Shown one piece after another: positions 34,965-47,714 of a stretch of DNA of 64,000 bases. The first letter of the stretch is position 1; each line of letters begins with the position of its first letter. Source of the DNA: Kalmusia sp. IMI 367209 (lineage: Eukaryota > Ascomycota > Dothideomycetes > Pleosporales > Didymosphaeriaceae). The stretch covers positions 992,001 to 1,056,000 of the forward strand of contig JAPEUQ010000015.1 in NCBI GenBank assembly GCA_027946365.1. The letters run 5' to 3'. A model generated the notes under the pieces. That model was not told the origin of the DNA. It saw only the letters and a program-made list of their open reading frames with translations, and ran no database searches. Position numbers and translations under genes: made by a program.

Positions 34965-37900
34965 GTACGCATTGCACCATTCGCTAATACAAAATGCCGA
35001 AGTAGCCGCGCCGCAGCACCCTTCACCCACTCCTCAGCTCCAGCAATTCGACCCTCGTGCCTTGCTCAATCCAAAGTCTGCATTTAAACGTCCTGCCGTT
35101 GAGCAGGAACCGGACCGCGGAAGGGAGCCCGGCCAACTAGCAGGCCAAGTATCGCTTGTTGAGCGTTTGCACAACGTGCACGAGCGCACCGCGTCACCGG
35201 CGAAGAGGCCTAAAACCGAGGACGATCACTCTAAGTCGAAGACCCAGCCACAAGCAAGCTTCGGCAGCGGTAGCGCTTTGGATCTCCAGCAGCAAAAGAG
35301 CGGACAAGTTACATCAACTTCAATTCCCGGTACCGCAATTGATCTGACCATGAGTAAGTCCTTAGGCAGCTTAAGCTCTCAATGACATTGACCACCGTGC
35401 AGGCGATGACGATGATGCCGATGTTCAATTTGTCAAAGAACAAGAGATCAGCGGTGGGCAGGATGTTTGTATCGGAAAAGTCAACCAAATATACATCCAG
35501 GCTCACCGCGTGCCGTTTCCGGATCCACGGAAGCACCAGGGCAATCATGGGCAGCAGAGCCGCATCAAAGTCAAGTTTCGACGCGGTGGCGGCGACAGGC
35601 AGACTGCCGTCATCATGGCGGCTGATCCGACTGGGAGAGAGTTCGGTAGGATGGACTATAAGTCAGCAAAAGCGCTCGCTCCTCTTATGGACAATGCAAC
35701 CTCAATGGGCCTCAAGTGGATGACCTGGACTGACCCTCGCCGTAAGCAGCCTAACGAAGGTCTACCTGGTTCTTCAATTAGCACACTCATCTCCGTTACG
35801 TTCCAGATGTACTGTCCCCGCGCCTCGGCCAAAAATGTAGGAAATCATCTCGCGAAGTACAAGGTGTTTCTCGTCGACCCAGTATTTGAGCTGCAACGCT
35901 GGGACTACTTCAATCCCCAAACGCATGCCTCCTTCAGTAAAGAGATTACCATGCAACCTACCTTTGAGCAACCACGCTATGCTCCTGGTGGATCGTATGT
36001 CTTGCGGTCGGTGGACGAGATTCGCACTGATGTGCAGAATATGTTCGACACCATTGGCGAAGTCGAAGAGATGCCGTTGAGGGAGCCTTCCTCAAGAGTG
36101 AAAACCTCACTTTACAAGCATCAAAAGCAAGCTCTCTACTTTCTTTGGGACAAAGAGCAAGAGTGGCAGGATGCAGAGGCAGATCAGCGGAAAGACTCAC
36201 TGTGGCAGCCGAAATATAAGAACAACGGGCACAAGTATTACCTTCACGTAATCACGGGGGAAGAGAGCCCTGCTCGACGTCCAGTATGTCGCGGAGGCAT
36301 TCTGGCTGACGAAATGGGTCTCGGAAAGACACTCAGCATTCTCTCTCTGGTTGCAGATGATGAATCCAGGGCAGCTGCGTCCATTTTCGAGCAGAAGAAA
36401 CCCTCAATCAAAAACCCGAATGCTTTGATTCAGCCTATCATTAATTCGCGGGGTACATTACTCGTCTGTCCGCTGAGTACCATGTACAACTGGAAGGACC
36501 AGTTAGAGCGGCATTTTCCTGCGGGGCAAGGCCTCAAGTGGATCAACTATCACGGCAAGTCTCGTGCAGGCCTTACGCCACAGTTTCTCGCGGACCATGA
36601 TCTTGTCATTACCACGTATAACATGATCTCGGCCGACTATACTGACCACAAAGTACCACTGCCAAAGATCCATTGGTTTCGTATTGTCCTGGATGAGGCT
36701 CACGCAATTCGAAACGGTGGGACTAAGCAGTCCGCCGCCGCATGTACATTGGCGGGTCAGCGGAGATGGGCTGTGACAGGAACCCCAGTTCAGAACCGTC
36801 TTGATGTAAGTGCATACTACGAAAATTGTTTTTTTGACAGCGCTAATTATCACAGGATCTTGGAGCCCTGTTCCGATTTCTACACCTCCAGCCCTTCGAC
36901 ACCTCGGCCGGCTTCAATCATCATATTTTAGCCCCTTTCAAAAACGCTGATCCCGATATTGTTCCGAAGCTGCAGCTTCTTGTCAGCTCTGTTGCTCTCC
37001 GGCGTATCAAGGACCGGGTGCTCGAAATCGAGTTGCCCTCCCGCGAGGACTCAGTCGTCAAGTTGGAGTTCTCGAAGGACGAACAGAAGTTGCATGACTG
37101 GTTTGAAGCCGACTCTTCACGGAAGGTTAATGCAGTCACTTCTGGAGATAAAATGGGCGGGAAATCATATGCTCGTATCCTTACTGCCATTACCAATCTC
37201 CGACTTATCTGCGCCCACGGGCGAGATCTTCTAAACGAGGAAGCTTTGAAGCTGACTGACGGAATGACCTACGACAACCCGATGGAGATTGAGGATGACG
37301 ATAGCGCTGACGCAGCAACGATCAATCGCCACCAAGCGTATGACATGCTTGAATTACTGGCACAGATGGATAGCAACGATTGTGCCTATCCAGACTGCCG
37401 AACCAAAGTTGGTAACGATGTCGAGGATGAAGAAGACGAAGACGATGCCAAACGTGATGGCATGGGCCACATGACATCATGTTACCATATTGTTTGCGCG
37501 AAGCACTCTCGATCGCTGCGTCAAGAATTGGCGAGGAGTACCGCACACGACGGGCTTTGCACGTGCCCCTTCTGCGACACTCGCATTACCCCTGTCATAT
37601 TCGAATTGAAGAAGTCGGACTTCGCGGCGTACAAGGAGGAACGAGAGCGCCTGAAGCGAGATCCGAAGCTCGCTAAGAAGATCGGGGCCTACACGGGGCC
37701 GCACACGAAGACAAAGGCGTTGCTGGAAGACCTGGGCACCCATCGGCTCTGGAGCGAGGCTAATCCGTCGGAAGCGCCTATCAAGAGGTATCGTGCTGAC
37801 TGTCCTGAATTAGGAATACAACTGCTAACCTTTCCAGTGTCGTCTTCTCCACTTGGACCACCCATCTCGATCTCATCGAAATCGCTCTCACCAATCACGG

Positions 37901-38297
37901 CCACAAATACGTCCGTCTCGATGGCCGCATGCCGCGCGAAGCCCGCAACCGCTCGCTCGAGGCGTTCGACAAAGACGATTCCGTCACCGTCATTCTCGTC
38001 TCGATCGGCGCAGGTGGACTCGGTCTCAATCTCACCAAAGCCAACAAGGCGTTCGTCATGGAGCCGCAATTCAACCCAGCCGCCGAAGCGCAAGCTGTGG
38101 ATCGTGTGCACCGTCTTGGCCAGACGCGTCCGGTTACCATCAAGCGATTTATCATGCAGAACAGCTTCGAGGAGAAGATGCTGGAGCTGCAGCGGAAGAA
38201 GAAGGCGCTTGCTGACCTCACCATGGCGCGCGAGAAGAGCACAAAGGAGCAGGCGGCAAGGCAGAGGCTCGAGGATTTGAGGAGTCTTTTCAAGTAG
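34735..38297 (+). CDS. SNF2-family helicase with RING-like insert (Rad5/Rad16/HLTF class)
   Basis: ATP-dependent DNA translocase of the Rad5/Rad16 group, about 1137 residues, introns 35354-35402, 36806-36855 and 37788-37837. The helicase shows motif I ADEMGLGKTLSILSL, Ia LLVCPLSTMYNWKDQ, motif II VLDEAHAIRN (DEAH), III WAVTGTPVQNRLDDL, IV SVVFSTWTTHLD, V LVSIGAGGLGLNLTKA and VI AVDRVHRLGQTRPV. Between the two lobes is a cysteine/histidine-rich RING-like insert (DCAYPDCRTKV, SCYHIVCAKH, CTCPFCDTRI), which in Rad5-type proteins acts as a ubiquitin ligase. The N terminus is disordered with a glutamine tract and a repeated ALLDPK/ALLNPK motif. A role in replication stress tolerance or repair is inferred from the family; the exact orthologue (Rad5, Rad16, Uls1 or a fungal-specific paralogue) is not resolved. 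Confidence 0.92.
34923..34965 (+). repeat. CAA microsatellite coding for polyglutamine
   Basis: About 12 CAA/CAG units in frame inside exon 1 of the SNF2 gene, giving an uninterrupted run of about 11 Gln after RPQQPQ. Such runs vary in length between strains. Confidence 0.9.
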
Positions 38298-39735
38298 CGG
38301 GCGAACTGGCCGAAACCAAGGCGAATACTTGATGACGGGAGGCTTGGTGCTTATGGTAGCATTCGTGGAGTTTGGGGTCACGATGGTCAGCGAAGGGAGG
38401 TGGCATGGATAATTTCTTTTCATCTCTGTACCTGGGCGCTGCTTGTACGGTATAGTACAAGACGGCGTATGAGGGCACGCATCATCTTCACGGCGCATAT
38501 GGGGGTTTATCACATTTAGTCATCCTTTTCGCACCTGCTAGCCTGCGAGTGCGAGATATTGCTCTATAGACTCCTATTTCTCTAACATGTCCCTATCGAA
38601 TGAACACACGAGTCAAGGCGACTTCTCTCCATCTTCACAGCGGTTCCCTCTGCGCTGCAACCCGACCATGCTGGGATTGTACTCGCAACTGCGTAATAGT
38701 CGTACGAGTTCCACGTGCGTTGGATGCAGTGCCCAGATGAGCTTTTCCGCGGAAATGCTTGGCGGAGGCGTGAGAGGGCGTCGGTTCGAGCGGCCTGTAG
38801 CGGCATTCGGGTGTGTAATAGAAACCTGGTCACTTGCGGGGAAAGGGTTTTGAGGGGACGCTTAATATGACTGCAAGTATCCTCATTGCTGGTTGACGGG
38901 TTGTTCGTCGTTTTTGATGCTGGGCTGCCGTTCGTTTCTACCACAGTGTGACACGGCTGCTTCTCCGTTTCTTAGTCCTTTGTCCAGAGCTTGACATGGC
39001 TGGCGCATATTAGCAGAACATTAAGAAAGGGCTATTGAGATACGGAGCTATTTCAAGATTGCCGTCTAACGGGTCTAGCAGTTGCGGTCGGTCGTTGTTC
39101 CTACACTACGCATCTCACCGAGCTCTCGGTCGCGGTGCCAACGAAGTTGCGTCCATGGCCGAATAAAACTCGTAGGCAAACGCCTCTCCGAAAAATAATC
39201 CCCAGTCGACATCTCGATATCAGCATTCGACAACAGACGATGTTGTAGGTCCCGAGCGAACGGTAGTTCGGACGGGCGGAAATGTCCCGACTAGGATCCA
39301 AATGGGGTGATGCGACGACCGAGGTCGCGCTTTCCCTCGCGGAAACAGCTGCTCACGAGTTTCAATATTATCTCCTACGACCGCGTCCATTGCAAGCATC
39401 AACACCACCACACATCCGACATGACCGATCCAGTCGACCAGTCCCGGGTCATCCGGAACAGGCGACGCAGACGCAGAGTGAGCGAACAGTTGTAGCTCAG
39501 GGCTTAGAGGGAAGTGCGAATGCGGAACATCAAACATGAATGGTCAAGTCTTCGAAGCCAGGCCGATCAGGTAAAGCAAGTTCTTTTCGCTACGGAATTA
39601 TTCGTGTCCTCGTCCCAGTCTACCTTGAAGTCTGACCACTCATCAGGATCCATGTTATTCCCAGTACGCCGGTTCAGTAGCCGACCTGCAACCGTCGAAC
39701 GACTCTCATTATTCCGGCCCCACACCAAAAAGCGC
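38298..39735. other. Convergent intergenic region
   Basis: 1.4 kb between the 3' ends of the SNF2 gene and the minus-strand permease gene. Open frames on both strands (for example 38587-38853, plus) have no recognisable product. It is long for two 3' flanks, but I see no gene, RNA or repeat in it. Confidence 0.5.
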
Positions 39736-41408
39736 CTACGTTGTGTAGATAAAGTCTGGGCGAATGTCGCCCATATCGTGGATCTCCTGCCCCGTCTTGC
39801 CTTCGATGAGGTAGTCGCGCTTTCCCGTCTTGCGCAGGTGGTTCTCGCGCTTCAACAAGAAATGCATGGCAACAGTGCCTCCGAACAAACACACGAACAT
39901 GTATCCGAGCACAGTTCCATGACCAGTCCAGTAGCGCGGCTTTTGCGGCGCCATGTAGATGTTCGACGAGACGACGCCGTTCATGTTACCCCATCCGACG
40001 ACAATGCCGACCATGACACCGCGCTTGAGCGAGCCTTCGACGTTGTTGGACGCCCACGTCAGAGTATTTGGCACGGTTGGATAGATTCCGGCCGCTCCCA
40101 GGAAAGTTCCGGCATATTGGACATGCGGGTTCTTGCTGGCTAGCAACATTGCAAAACCGACGCAGCCCATCAACGAGACAACCATATTACAGTAGCCACG
40201 CCACTTGGTGCGGTCGGCGAACCATCCAACGAAGACGGTCATGGCAGCGGCAACGGCATACGGTGGGACCGACATGAGCTGCAAATGGGTTCCCTTGTAG
40301 CCCATGCCGTCTTGAAGAATCGTCGGCAAAAAGAGCGAGAAGGAGTACAGAGGGCACAGGCAACCCATGTACTGCACTGCATAGACCCAAGTCTTCCAAT
40401 CTTTCACAGCCTGGAACACGTACTTGCGGCTGATTTTCTCGGCTTCGGCACGCGTCTGGTTATCAGCACGAAGACGACGCTGGGCGCGAAGTCGCTCGTC
40501 TGGGGTAAGGAAACTCGCGGTATCCGGGAAATTGAACACCATCCACCAGCAGAAGAGACCGACGAGGACGGTCATCAGACCCTCAAGGATAACTGCTAGG
40601 TGTTAGACGATTCGGATCCCGGCGGCAGAAAAGACTCACAAATCCAGCGCCACCCCTCATAGCCACGAACACCCTCCATCTGGATGATGGCTGCCGCAAG
40701 TAGACCACCAAAGGAACCCGCCAAGGCAGCGGCGGAGAAGAACAAAGCGGCACGGAAACCAAGCTCTTGGCGCTTGTACCAACAACTTTGCGGCGTTAGC
40801 AATGTTTGACGAAGGGCTACTCTCGGTAATGGGCGACTTACGAGAGGTAGTAGTTGACACCGGGGAAGAGGCCAGCCTCAGTGAGACCAAGAAACCAACG
40901 GCAAGCAAGGAGACCTGCCTGGTTCTGCACGAAACCCATGACGGTCATGATGGCACCCCAGGCAATGATGATGGTGGTAAAGAAGACGCGAGGCGAGTAG
41001 CGCTTGAGCAGAATGTTGGTGACGGGCTCGGCACCCGCATACGAGATGAAGAAGATGGTCAAGGCATTGTTGTAGTCGCGGCCGTGCATGCCGATGCCCT
41101 TCTCGAGCTTCGCCGTCTTCGCATTACCGATATTGGTGCGGTCCAAAAAAGACAGCAGATAAAGAAGCGACAGCCACGGGACTAGCCAGAGATCGATCTT
41201 GCGCACCAGCGCTTTGTCCTGGAGGTGTGTTAGAAGAGACACACGTCAAGAGATGGAGACGTCGTACCAGTCTGGCGCGCTCCTCGTCGCTCTTGCCGGC
41301 ATCAGGGTCAGGCAGGTCGTCATGGTATTCGGCAGGCGAGCTGACACCAGAGCTCGCGAACTCGCTGGAGATGATCTGCTGCTTCTCGACAACGCTTGGA
41401 TCCGCCAT
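39736..41408 (-). CDS. MFS anion:cation symporter, allantoate/nicotinate permease type (Dal5/Tna1)
   Basis: Twelve-segment transporter of the anion:cation symporter family, about 506 residues. Introns 41219-41267, 40786-40841 and 40593-40639. Marks in order: KIDLWLVPWLSLLYLLSFLD with RTNIGNAK (family helix 1), NILLKRYSPR, GFVQNQAGLLACRWFLGL followed by TEAGLFPGVNYYLS, CWYKRQELGFR, GWRWIFILEGLMTV and FLTPDERLRAQRRL. The C-terminal half has GWFADRTKWRGY and TWASNNVEGSLKRG. The first 50 residues are polar and cytosolic. Family members in yeast import allantoate, nicotinate, pantothenate or biotin; the substrate here is not determined. It is isolated from the other transporter and has no obvious pathway neighbour. 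Confidence 0.92.
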
Positions 41409-44031
41409 GGTCGTCGTTGGTGTACAGGTGGCAGCTGTCGAGGCACATTCCAAGGGAGGCAGGCCGGGGTATTATACCTCCCTTCGCGGCTGCAGGCTGC
41501 GCAACACAAAAGTGCGTCCCGTCAAAGAATCTACCGGGATTACTTAGCGGCAGCCACCCCATGGGGACGGTTGGATGGGACGAGCGTTTGGTCGCAATTC
41601 GCTGCTTGGCTCTCTGCCTGGCCGAGCGTGGCTACAATGGCGAGCCGAAACGGGGAGCGAACTGTCAGCCAGACCCCCCCCCTCTCTCTGGGGGCCTCAG
41701 GCTCTGGCGCAGTGCGACGTTGCACCTGCGCTGTGAAAAAGCGGCCACCAGATCGTGTACGCAGACCACGTCATGTCAATCCAGACAGCCGCTGCTACCA
41801 CAACACATCTCAACGGTTGTGCGACTCCGGCTTCGCTGCCGCCTTCCAAGCGTCCGTTTGCCATGCTCCCATCTTTACCCAATGCCGGTCACTCTTCCTC
41901 TACGGATGCGATGCGCTGGAGGTATCGGGCCAAGCCCTTCCTTCGGGCAGGTCAGATGTTCCAGAACAGACGGCCTGGCGTCGGGTTCGCTGCTGGGCGT
42001 TATCTCGTTGATGCTCAAAAACGCCACCCAAGACCTTGGCAGCAGCGCCCTCCAGGCATGTCAGGATAACGCAGTGGGATCTGGGGCGTATGCATCCACC
42101 CGGCGAAGAAGCTTTACCAGGGCCTCGACGCAAAAAAACGCCAGAGATCGAGCTTCCCGCGCGCGCACAGCACCTCACGATGCAGTTGTGGTGTTGAGCC
42201 TCAGATACTGGCTGGCGGGTCTTCCCCACACCAGGGTCGCGGAGCGGAGGCAATCTATCTACTTGGCCTCTTTAGCGCCAGACGCCCCGCGCTCCGCTTT
42301 GTTTCCTTGTTCGCCTTCTCCCCGCGCTTGTCCTGCGCAAAATTAGAATGCCGCCGCTTACAACACAGACACAGCCGATGTTCATCGGGTAAATGGAAGT
42401 CGGGCCTGCTGCAATTCGCCCGCACCCGTACCATGCGCTTACAAGACGGGGATTCGAGCGCTCGTCCGCGAATCTTGCCTGAGATTTGTTCTGCCCCATG
42501 CTCGCACACGCGGACGCATTACGGAACCTGCATCATAGGCTACCAACCAGTCTACACGTGGAGTCGCGGCTATCACTCGCGGTATCGTTCACGGCTCGGT
42601 ACCTCATGTCGCGGTCCCGCGCAGTCCCAGAAGGATGCGACAATGGAGGCTATGTTCCCCAGCTGCTCTACCTCTGACAGACAAGGCTCGCATTATTATA
42701 GCAGTAGTCAGCGGCATCATTACCCAAGCGACCAGTCGGAGCCTGTAATATCAACTGCAGTGTAAGCGTGACGCACCGGGTCTGTAGGGCAGACGAGCAC
42801 GAAATCGTGGCACACGAGGGACCCGACGCCCAATCATCCCAGATCTCAGACCACCTCAACGTGCGTCACAGCCCATCTCACTTATGTCCAAGCTCTTCAA
42901 TATGAGTTTCATGATAACAACCAGCAAGTACACGCACATCTGTGTTATATATCTTCCGGTGTAAGCGATGTGGCGTAGTGGCTTCCTTACTGTGCATGTC
43001 TTCATTACCGACACACGAAGTGCTGAAGATAGCGGCACCATAGACGCGTCATACGGATCTGAAAACTTCCGCATCATCTAGCTGTAACAACAAAGCCTTA
43101 TTGAAACGTTGCTGGCGCGGTCGCAGCCTGAGCAGCTTACCTATCAATTGACATCTCTCGTGCGAAGCTGCACAATTCACAGCCGGGCAATCTTAAGCAT
43201 GCATCTCACTGCAGCCTATATATGCAGCCTCGCCGCGCACAGCTAGATAAAAAGTAACAGCTAGAGGGGACCGGACCGCCTTCCTACATATCGAGCTCGG
43301 AAAATCTGTACTATCTGATCTCCCTTCCAATTGTCTAACGGGTATGCTTATGATCTACACCGATCTGGCTCCTTCAGAAGATCAGCGTTGGTATTAGCTT
43401 CCTACTTTCCCATTCCGTTCAACTCTGTGTCATTCGTGTTCGATCCTTCGAGTGCGTCGCGAACATATCAATCATCAGCTGTAATTGTGCAGCTTCATAA
43501 CTCGTAACGACACGGGTTGTAAACGGCTACAATCTAGTATAATGTAGATCACACAAAGCTTTGCATCCCGTATTCTGAACATTCACCGACCCGCTTGTCG
43601 CATAATTTTATACCAAATGATCGTTACTGGAGCTAGTACAAGTTAGGCACACGGCGGGCTCAATGTAGACTTCACAGCTGATTGTTATATCTCACGCTGG
43701 GAGAGACAGGCTCGAGACCCCGATGTACTCAAGATCCATTTTAGAATCATTTATCTGTAGAAAACTTTTTTGGGAAGATGAAGTTATACATTTATTAGTT
43801 ACGGTCCACTACTATACATTTGTCTCAAACATTGCGAACAAAGTACTAGACTCTATCTCAACACTAAGCATGATCTTAGCGCCCTAACACCTATTCCTCT
43901 GATATCACCCGGCTCCATATCTACACTTCAACACATTACTCATCCGCCATCCGACAGCTCCCTATTCCCTCGCGCCTTACAGACCGCGCACCGTTTCCGC
44001 GTTAATCACACACCTTCACACATTAGCCACT
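41409..44031. other. Gene-poor region upstream of the permease
   Basis: The first 1.3 kb is GC-rich with overlapping open frames on both strands (longest 41396-42346, plus, 316 codons). Their composition is Arg/Ser/Pro/Cys-rich and unlike real proteins here, so they are rejected. From about 42.9 kb it becomes AT-rich. No gene, RNA or terminal repeat was recognised. Confidence 0.55.
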
Positions 44032-45037
44032 CTACTTTTTAAACTCCGCATTCCCCGCTACTACGAAATCAAACTCACCAAGAACCTTCTCGTTATACAC
44101 TGCTGCCCTCATGGTCTCCTCCAAATAGCAAGAACCCCACGCCCCTTCACCCGCCTTCTGCTGCACCCAACTCACCCCAATACACCACCTCCCAATGCCT
44201 CCACACACCTAGATGCACGCGGAGAGGCTAGGGATCGATTTCCTTACGGGATCTCCGCCGTATAAGTCGCGCGCTGGCTGATATCATCATACAAGAACAG
44301 GCTGAAAGATGGAAGGGACGACTTACCGCAGCGTACAACATATTCCGGCTTCCGCGTGTTCGTCTCGAGACAGCCCGCGTCACCAGTATTACCGCCATGT
44401 GTCATGCAGTAGACGTCCACTACATCGAGAGGGCACGCGTCGTGGAAGGAGTAGTGGCGATGGCGCGGGCGCGGGTGCGGGCGTGGGTGCGGGTGTGGCG
44501 GTTTGTCGCTTTCGTGACTAGGAGTGAGCTTTCATCTCGATGGTGCTAGGATGGGAGAGACGAAGAGGAGGATGGCTCAACCGTCTGCATTCGAAGTAAT
44601 CACCTTCTTCATGTAGTAATTCTGCCCCTTGTAGCTTACCCCGATACAGCCGTAGGTGTACGAGCATGCGATGAGGTATTATTCGAGGATCGGTGTCTGT
44701 CAACGGTCATCAGCACCCGCCCTTTCAATCCCTATCTTCTTCTCGCAGCATCTCATTCCTTCCTACGGCCTTCACTCACAGCGGTGCAAAGCCAAGGGTA
44801 CGTCCACCTACCTGCGTAAGTTGCAGATCTCCCCTGCCGAAATCAACACTGCACATAACGAGGTATCGATCGCTCCAAATCGTCTCATATGTGCACGCAT
44901 TGTCCCGAGGGCAGGACAGTCAACCCGAGCTTTTTTGGGGGAACGGGCTCGCGCGTGACGAGCTCATTCTCGTCAAAGGTGGTCGTGTTCGAGAAGGAAG
45001 TTGCAGACGAGAGCAAGGGCGCTGTGAAGGCGACCAT
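44032..45037 (-). pseudogene. Secreted apple/PAN-like domain protein, decayed
   Basis: Several fragments on the minus strand read like tandem fungal apple (PAN-like) domains. The first (44904 down to 44812) gives ACTYETIWSDRYLVMCSVDF and GRGDLQLTQ. Across a 115-bp intron (44697-44811) it continues TPILE, a TAA stop at 44679-44681, then YLIACSYTYGCIGVSYKG. A His/Pro-rich linker and ACPLDVVDVYC follow. After intron 44274-44326, RDLYGGDPVRKSIPSLSACI is followed by a TAG stop at 44209-44211, then VCGGIGRWCIGVSWVQQ and GSCYLEE, with the final stop at 44032-44034. The two stops sit inside conserved cysteine-rich domain sequence. Upstream, a possible signal peptide (ATG 45037, MVAFTAPLLSSATS) is in another phase. 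Two stops and a frame change indicate a pseudogene. In intact relatives these domains bind glycans or proteins outside the cell. Confidence 0.6.
44463..44500. repeat. G-rich GCGGGY repeat in the pseudogene linker
   Basis: Imperfect GCGGG(C/T) units on the plus strand correspond to the His/Pro/Arg-rich (or Ala/Pro in another phase) linker of the apple-domain pseudogene on the minus strand. Confidence 0.7.
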
Positions 45038-45779
45038 GGCGTTTGTGACTCGGCCAGGAGAGTCCTGAGAAAGGCACACTGATGTGGCTAGATGGGGTTC
45101 GCAGGTGCAGATGCTTTGAATCCGGCTAATCGAGGGGGATAGCGCTGTTAGGTGCATAGAAAGGTACCGTCGTAGAACAGCGTGTTTCCAGAGAGGCTGA
45201 GTGTATGCTGTTGAACTGCATGCTGGTTTAATTGGAGTGCTTCAAGACACCTTTACGCGATAAACGTCCCCCCGTTCGCGCGAACTTTCGGGCCACGCAG
45301 GTAGGTACCCGCCACGAACGGTGGGTCAGGCCGACGTTAGCTTGACATAGGCCAAATGGGGAATTGCAGGCGTGCCAAGGGCGACGTGTGATTGCACCTA
45401 ATCATGTGGGGTGGAGACGTTTGCGAGTCGTTGTGTTGGGTAGCATCGCGTACTACACGATGTATGACGAGCGCGTGTGTGCTTGGGTTGGTGCTACGCG
45501 GGAACGGAATGCTTTGTCCGGGTGGCGTTGAGCAACATGTCAAGGTCGGTGCCATGGAGCAGTGACATTTGTAACGGGGTGGGAGTGTCACCTGGATCGT
45601 CGCTCGGAAGGGCAAAGGGGTTGGGTGCTAAGCATTGAGAGGACCGTGATCGCTTTAGTTTCACTCTCACGCCCAATAGCTGCTTGCATAAGGCTTTGGT
45701 TGCATGCACGAGGTCTGGAGTCATGTATCATTGATTTGCATGTCACACTCTATCATTGCATTGTTTTTTCATCACTGGA
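45038..45779. other. Intergenic region
   Basis: It lies between the decayed apple-domain gene and the stop of the nuclease gene. Short open frames only; nothing recognised. Confidence 0.5.
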
Positions 45780-47714
45780 TTAAGAGCACACGTCCAACTT
45801 CGCGACACTCGGATCATGGTCGCTGATCTGCGCCGCTCCTACCCACGTGTTGACGTGGATGTGTTCGTACTTGGCATGCTTCTTCAGCGAGTTCGAAATA
45901 AACATGTGGTCCAGTTGCTGCGCGTTCATGTCGAATAGATAGGTGTACCGCTCGACTGGTTTGATGCCTACGACGGCATCGAGGTCGTTCAGACCAGAAA
46001 TAGAGACGTAGCTCTGGAGAGGGGCAACGGTAGCAAACTCGTTGAAGTCACCCGCGGTGATGACGTGGGCATTCTTATCTTGAGCGAAAATGCTCTGTGT
46101 CATGCCAGTTAGTGCTTCGAATTGCCGCAAGTCATGGCTGTACGTACCTTGACAAAATTTGCTGTCAATTCGGCCTGTGCTTGTCGGTCCTCCACGCCAC
46201 CATTCACAGGCGGTCGGGCATCACCCTGAATGCTACTGCTCCCACCCTTAGAGCCGAAATGCACATTCACAGTAAAGAAAGTGCCATCACTCTTGCCCTT
46301 CTTGCCGAGAACCTCCCACTGCGCAGCTAGCGGCTTTCGGCTTGCAGTCCAGGCCTCGTTGGTAGGATCAATGCGCCCAGGGTTGTATTTGAGGGTAGGT
46401 CCGGCCAAGACCTCGTTTGCATCGAGGGAGCCTCCTGGATTGGGTTTGTAAAGCCGGATGAGCGAGGGCTTGTAAAAGTAGGCTGTGCGAATGTTGCCTC
46501 CAGGAGCACCACCATCCTGGTCATCGACAGGATCGATATCCGTGAACGCGTATTGTGGGCCTCCGATATCAGCAATAGCAGCTGAAAGTGTCGAAAGTGT
46601 AAGGTTGGCAGACACGATGGCATCGTTGGTGGGACCATTGTCGTCTTGCACTTCTTGCAAGAAGATGAGGTCAGGAGACTTGAGGTAGTCCACAATATGC
46701 GCAGCAATGGCAGCCAGATGGCTGCTAGTCGGTGCGAGATTCTCGACGTTGTAGGCGCCGAAAGTGATACCATCGCACTTTCCATCAGACTTGAGCTTGG
46801 TCGCAGAGGGAAGCGCAGGCTTTACGGATTTCTTGACTTTGATGGCAGTGGTGGGAAGGATGCGGTAGAACCCAAAAGCTTGCGTTATGACACCAGTGAT
46901 TTCTTCTAGTTCGTCTCCAAGCACAGTGGTGGTCGGGTTAGACGAGCCATCAAGAGGCGAGCCGATGATGATGGTTTCCGGGTTTGCATCTTGGAAAGTC
47001 AGTAAAGTTGGGCGATTCATTGCTGACAACCTACTCACCTTTGGGCGTTTGGGTCACTCCATCACGACCGTTCTCCCCTGTGACTTTCCAATCGCCAATT
47101 ACGCAGGTGTCGCCGAAATTGTTGGGCTTGTTGATTGCTGTGGGCTTTCTGACGGTAACAAGCTCTCCAGACAAGCTCTCCCAGAAGTCCATTCCAAAGT
47201 TCGTCGGCTCCAAGACAGGGTTTGCGACTGAGATCAGGGAGACGTTGTTTGGTACAGCGAACACATCACCACCGTCCAAGCTGCTGAACTGCTGCGTGGG
47301 TGGGTTGGTGGTGTCCTTCCCAATGACGAGCGGCTTCACTTTGTTTCCGGCCGACAGCTTCTCCTCCAGCATCGGGCTCGAGATCTCGGTTAGGTAGACG
47401 TAGGCCTTGCTCGAGCGGTACTCCTGGACCTTGCCGCCAATGGAAATAGCGTCGCCAACAGTCAAGTTGTTGGTTGTGGCAAACGAGCTGCCGAAGACAT
47501 AGATGGACTCGGACGTACTAGCCTCGCGATCCGGAGTGGTTGAGCGAATCCAAATGCCATCCGGTCCCTTCGCAGTCACAACACCGGTGACATTAGACAC
47601 AGTCTGTCCACTGTAGGGCGACAGGAACTTGTTGCCATTGATCTCAGCGATGGTTAGCGCAGAAGATACAGCAACGGAAGCCGCGAGGCCAAAAATGCGA
47701 ACGAGAGAAGCCAT
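45780..47714 (-). CDS. Secreted endonuclease/exonuclease/phosphatase-family nuclease
   Basis: Predicted extracellular nuclease of about 610 residues, introns 46990-47038 and 46095-46147. Residues 1-20 (MASLVRIFGLAASVAVSSAL) are a signal peptide. The N-terminal 200 residues form the OB-like domain typical of bacterial and fungal extracellular nucleases (VSNVTGVVTAKGPDGIWIRS). The catalytic EEP fold follows: TFGAYNVENLAP (Asn), DLIFLQEVQDDNG (Glu, metal ligand), FFTVNVHFGSKGG (His), HVITAGDFNEF (Asp/Asn) and QISDHDPSVAKLDV (catalytic Asp-His). All five motifs are intact. It probably degrades extracellular DNA for nutrition or to counter host DNA traps; the role is inferred. The substrate could also be RNA or a phosphoester. 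Confidence 0.92.

Noticed and set aside
41396..42346. 316-codon plus-strand frame antisense to and upstream of the permease
   Set aside because: It overlaps the permease start and has non-protein-like composition, with rival frames on both strands.
43640..43740. B-box-like GGCTCGAGACC suggesting a tRNA gene
   Set aside because: No matching A box or cloverleaf could be folded around it.
44155..44250. A 39-bp intron that would remove the TAG at 44209
   Set aside because: It would delete the conserved SLSACI segment of the apple domain and is shorter than any other intron in the window.
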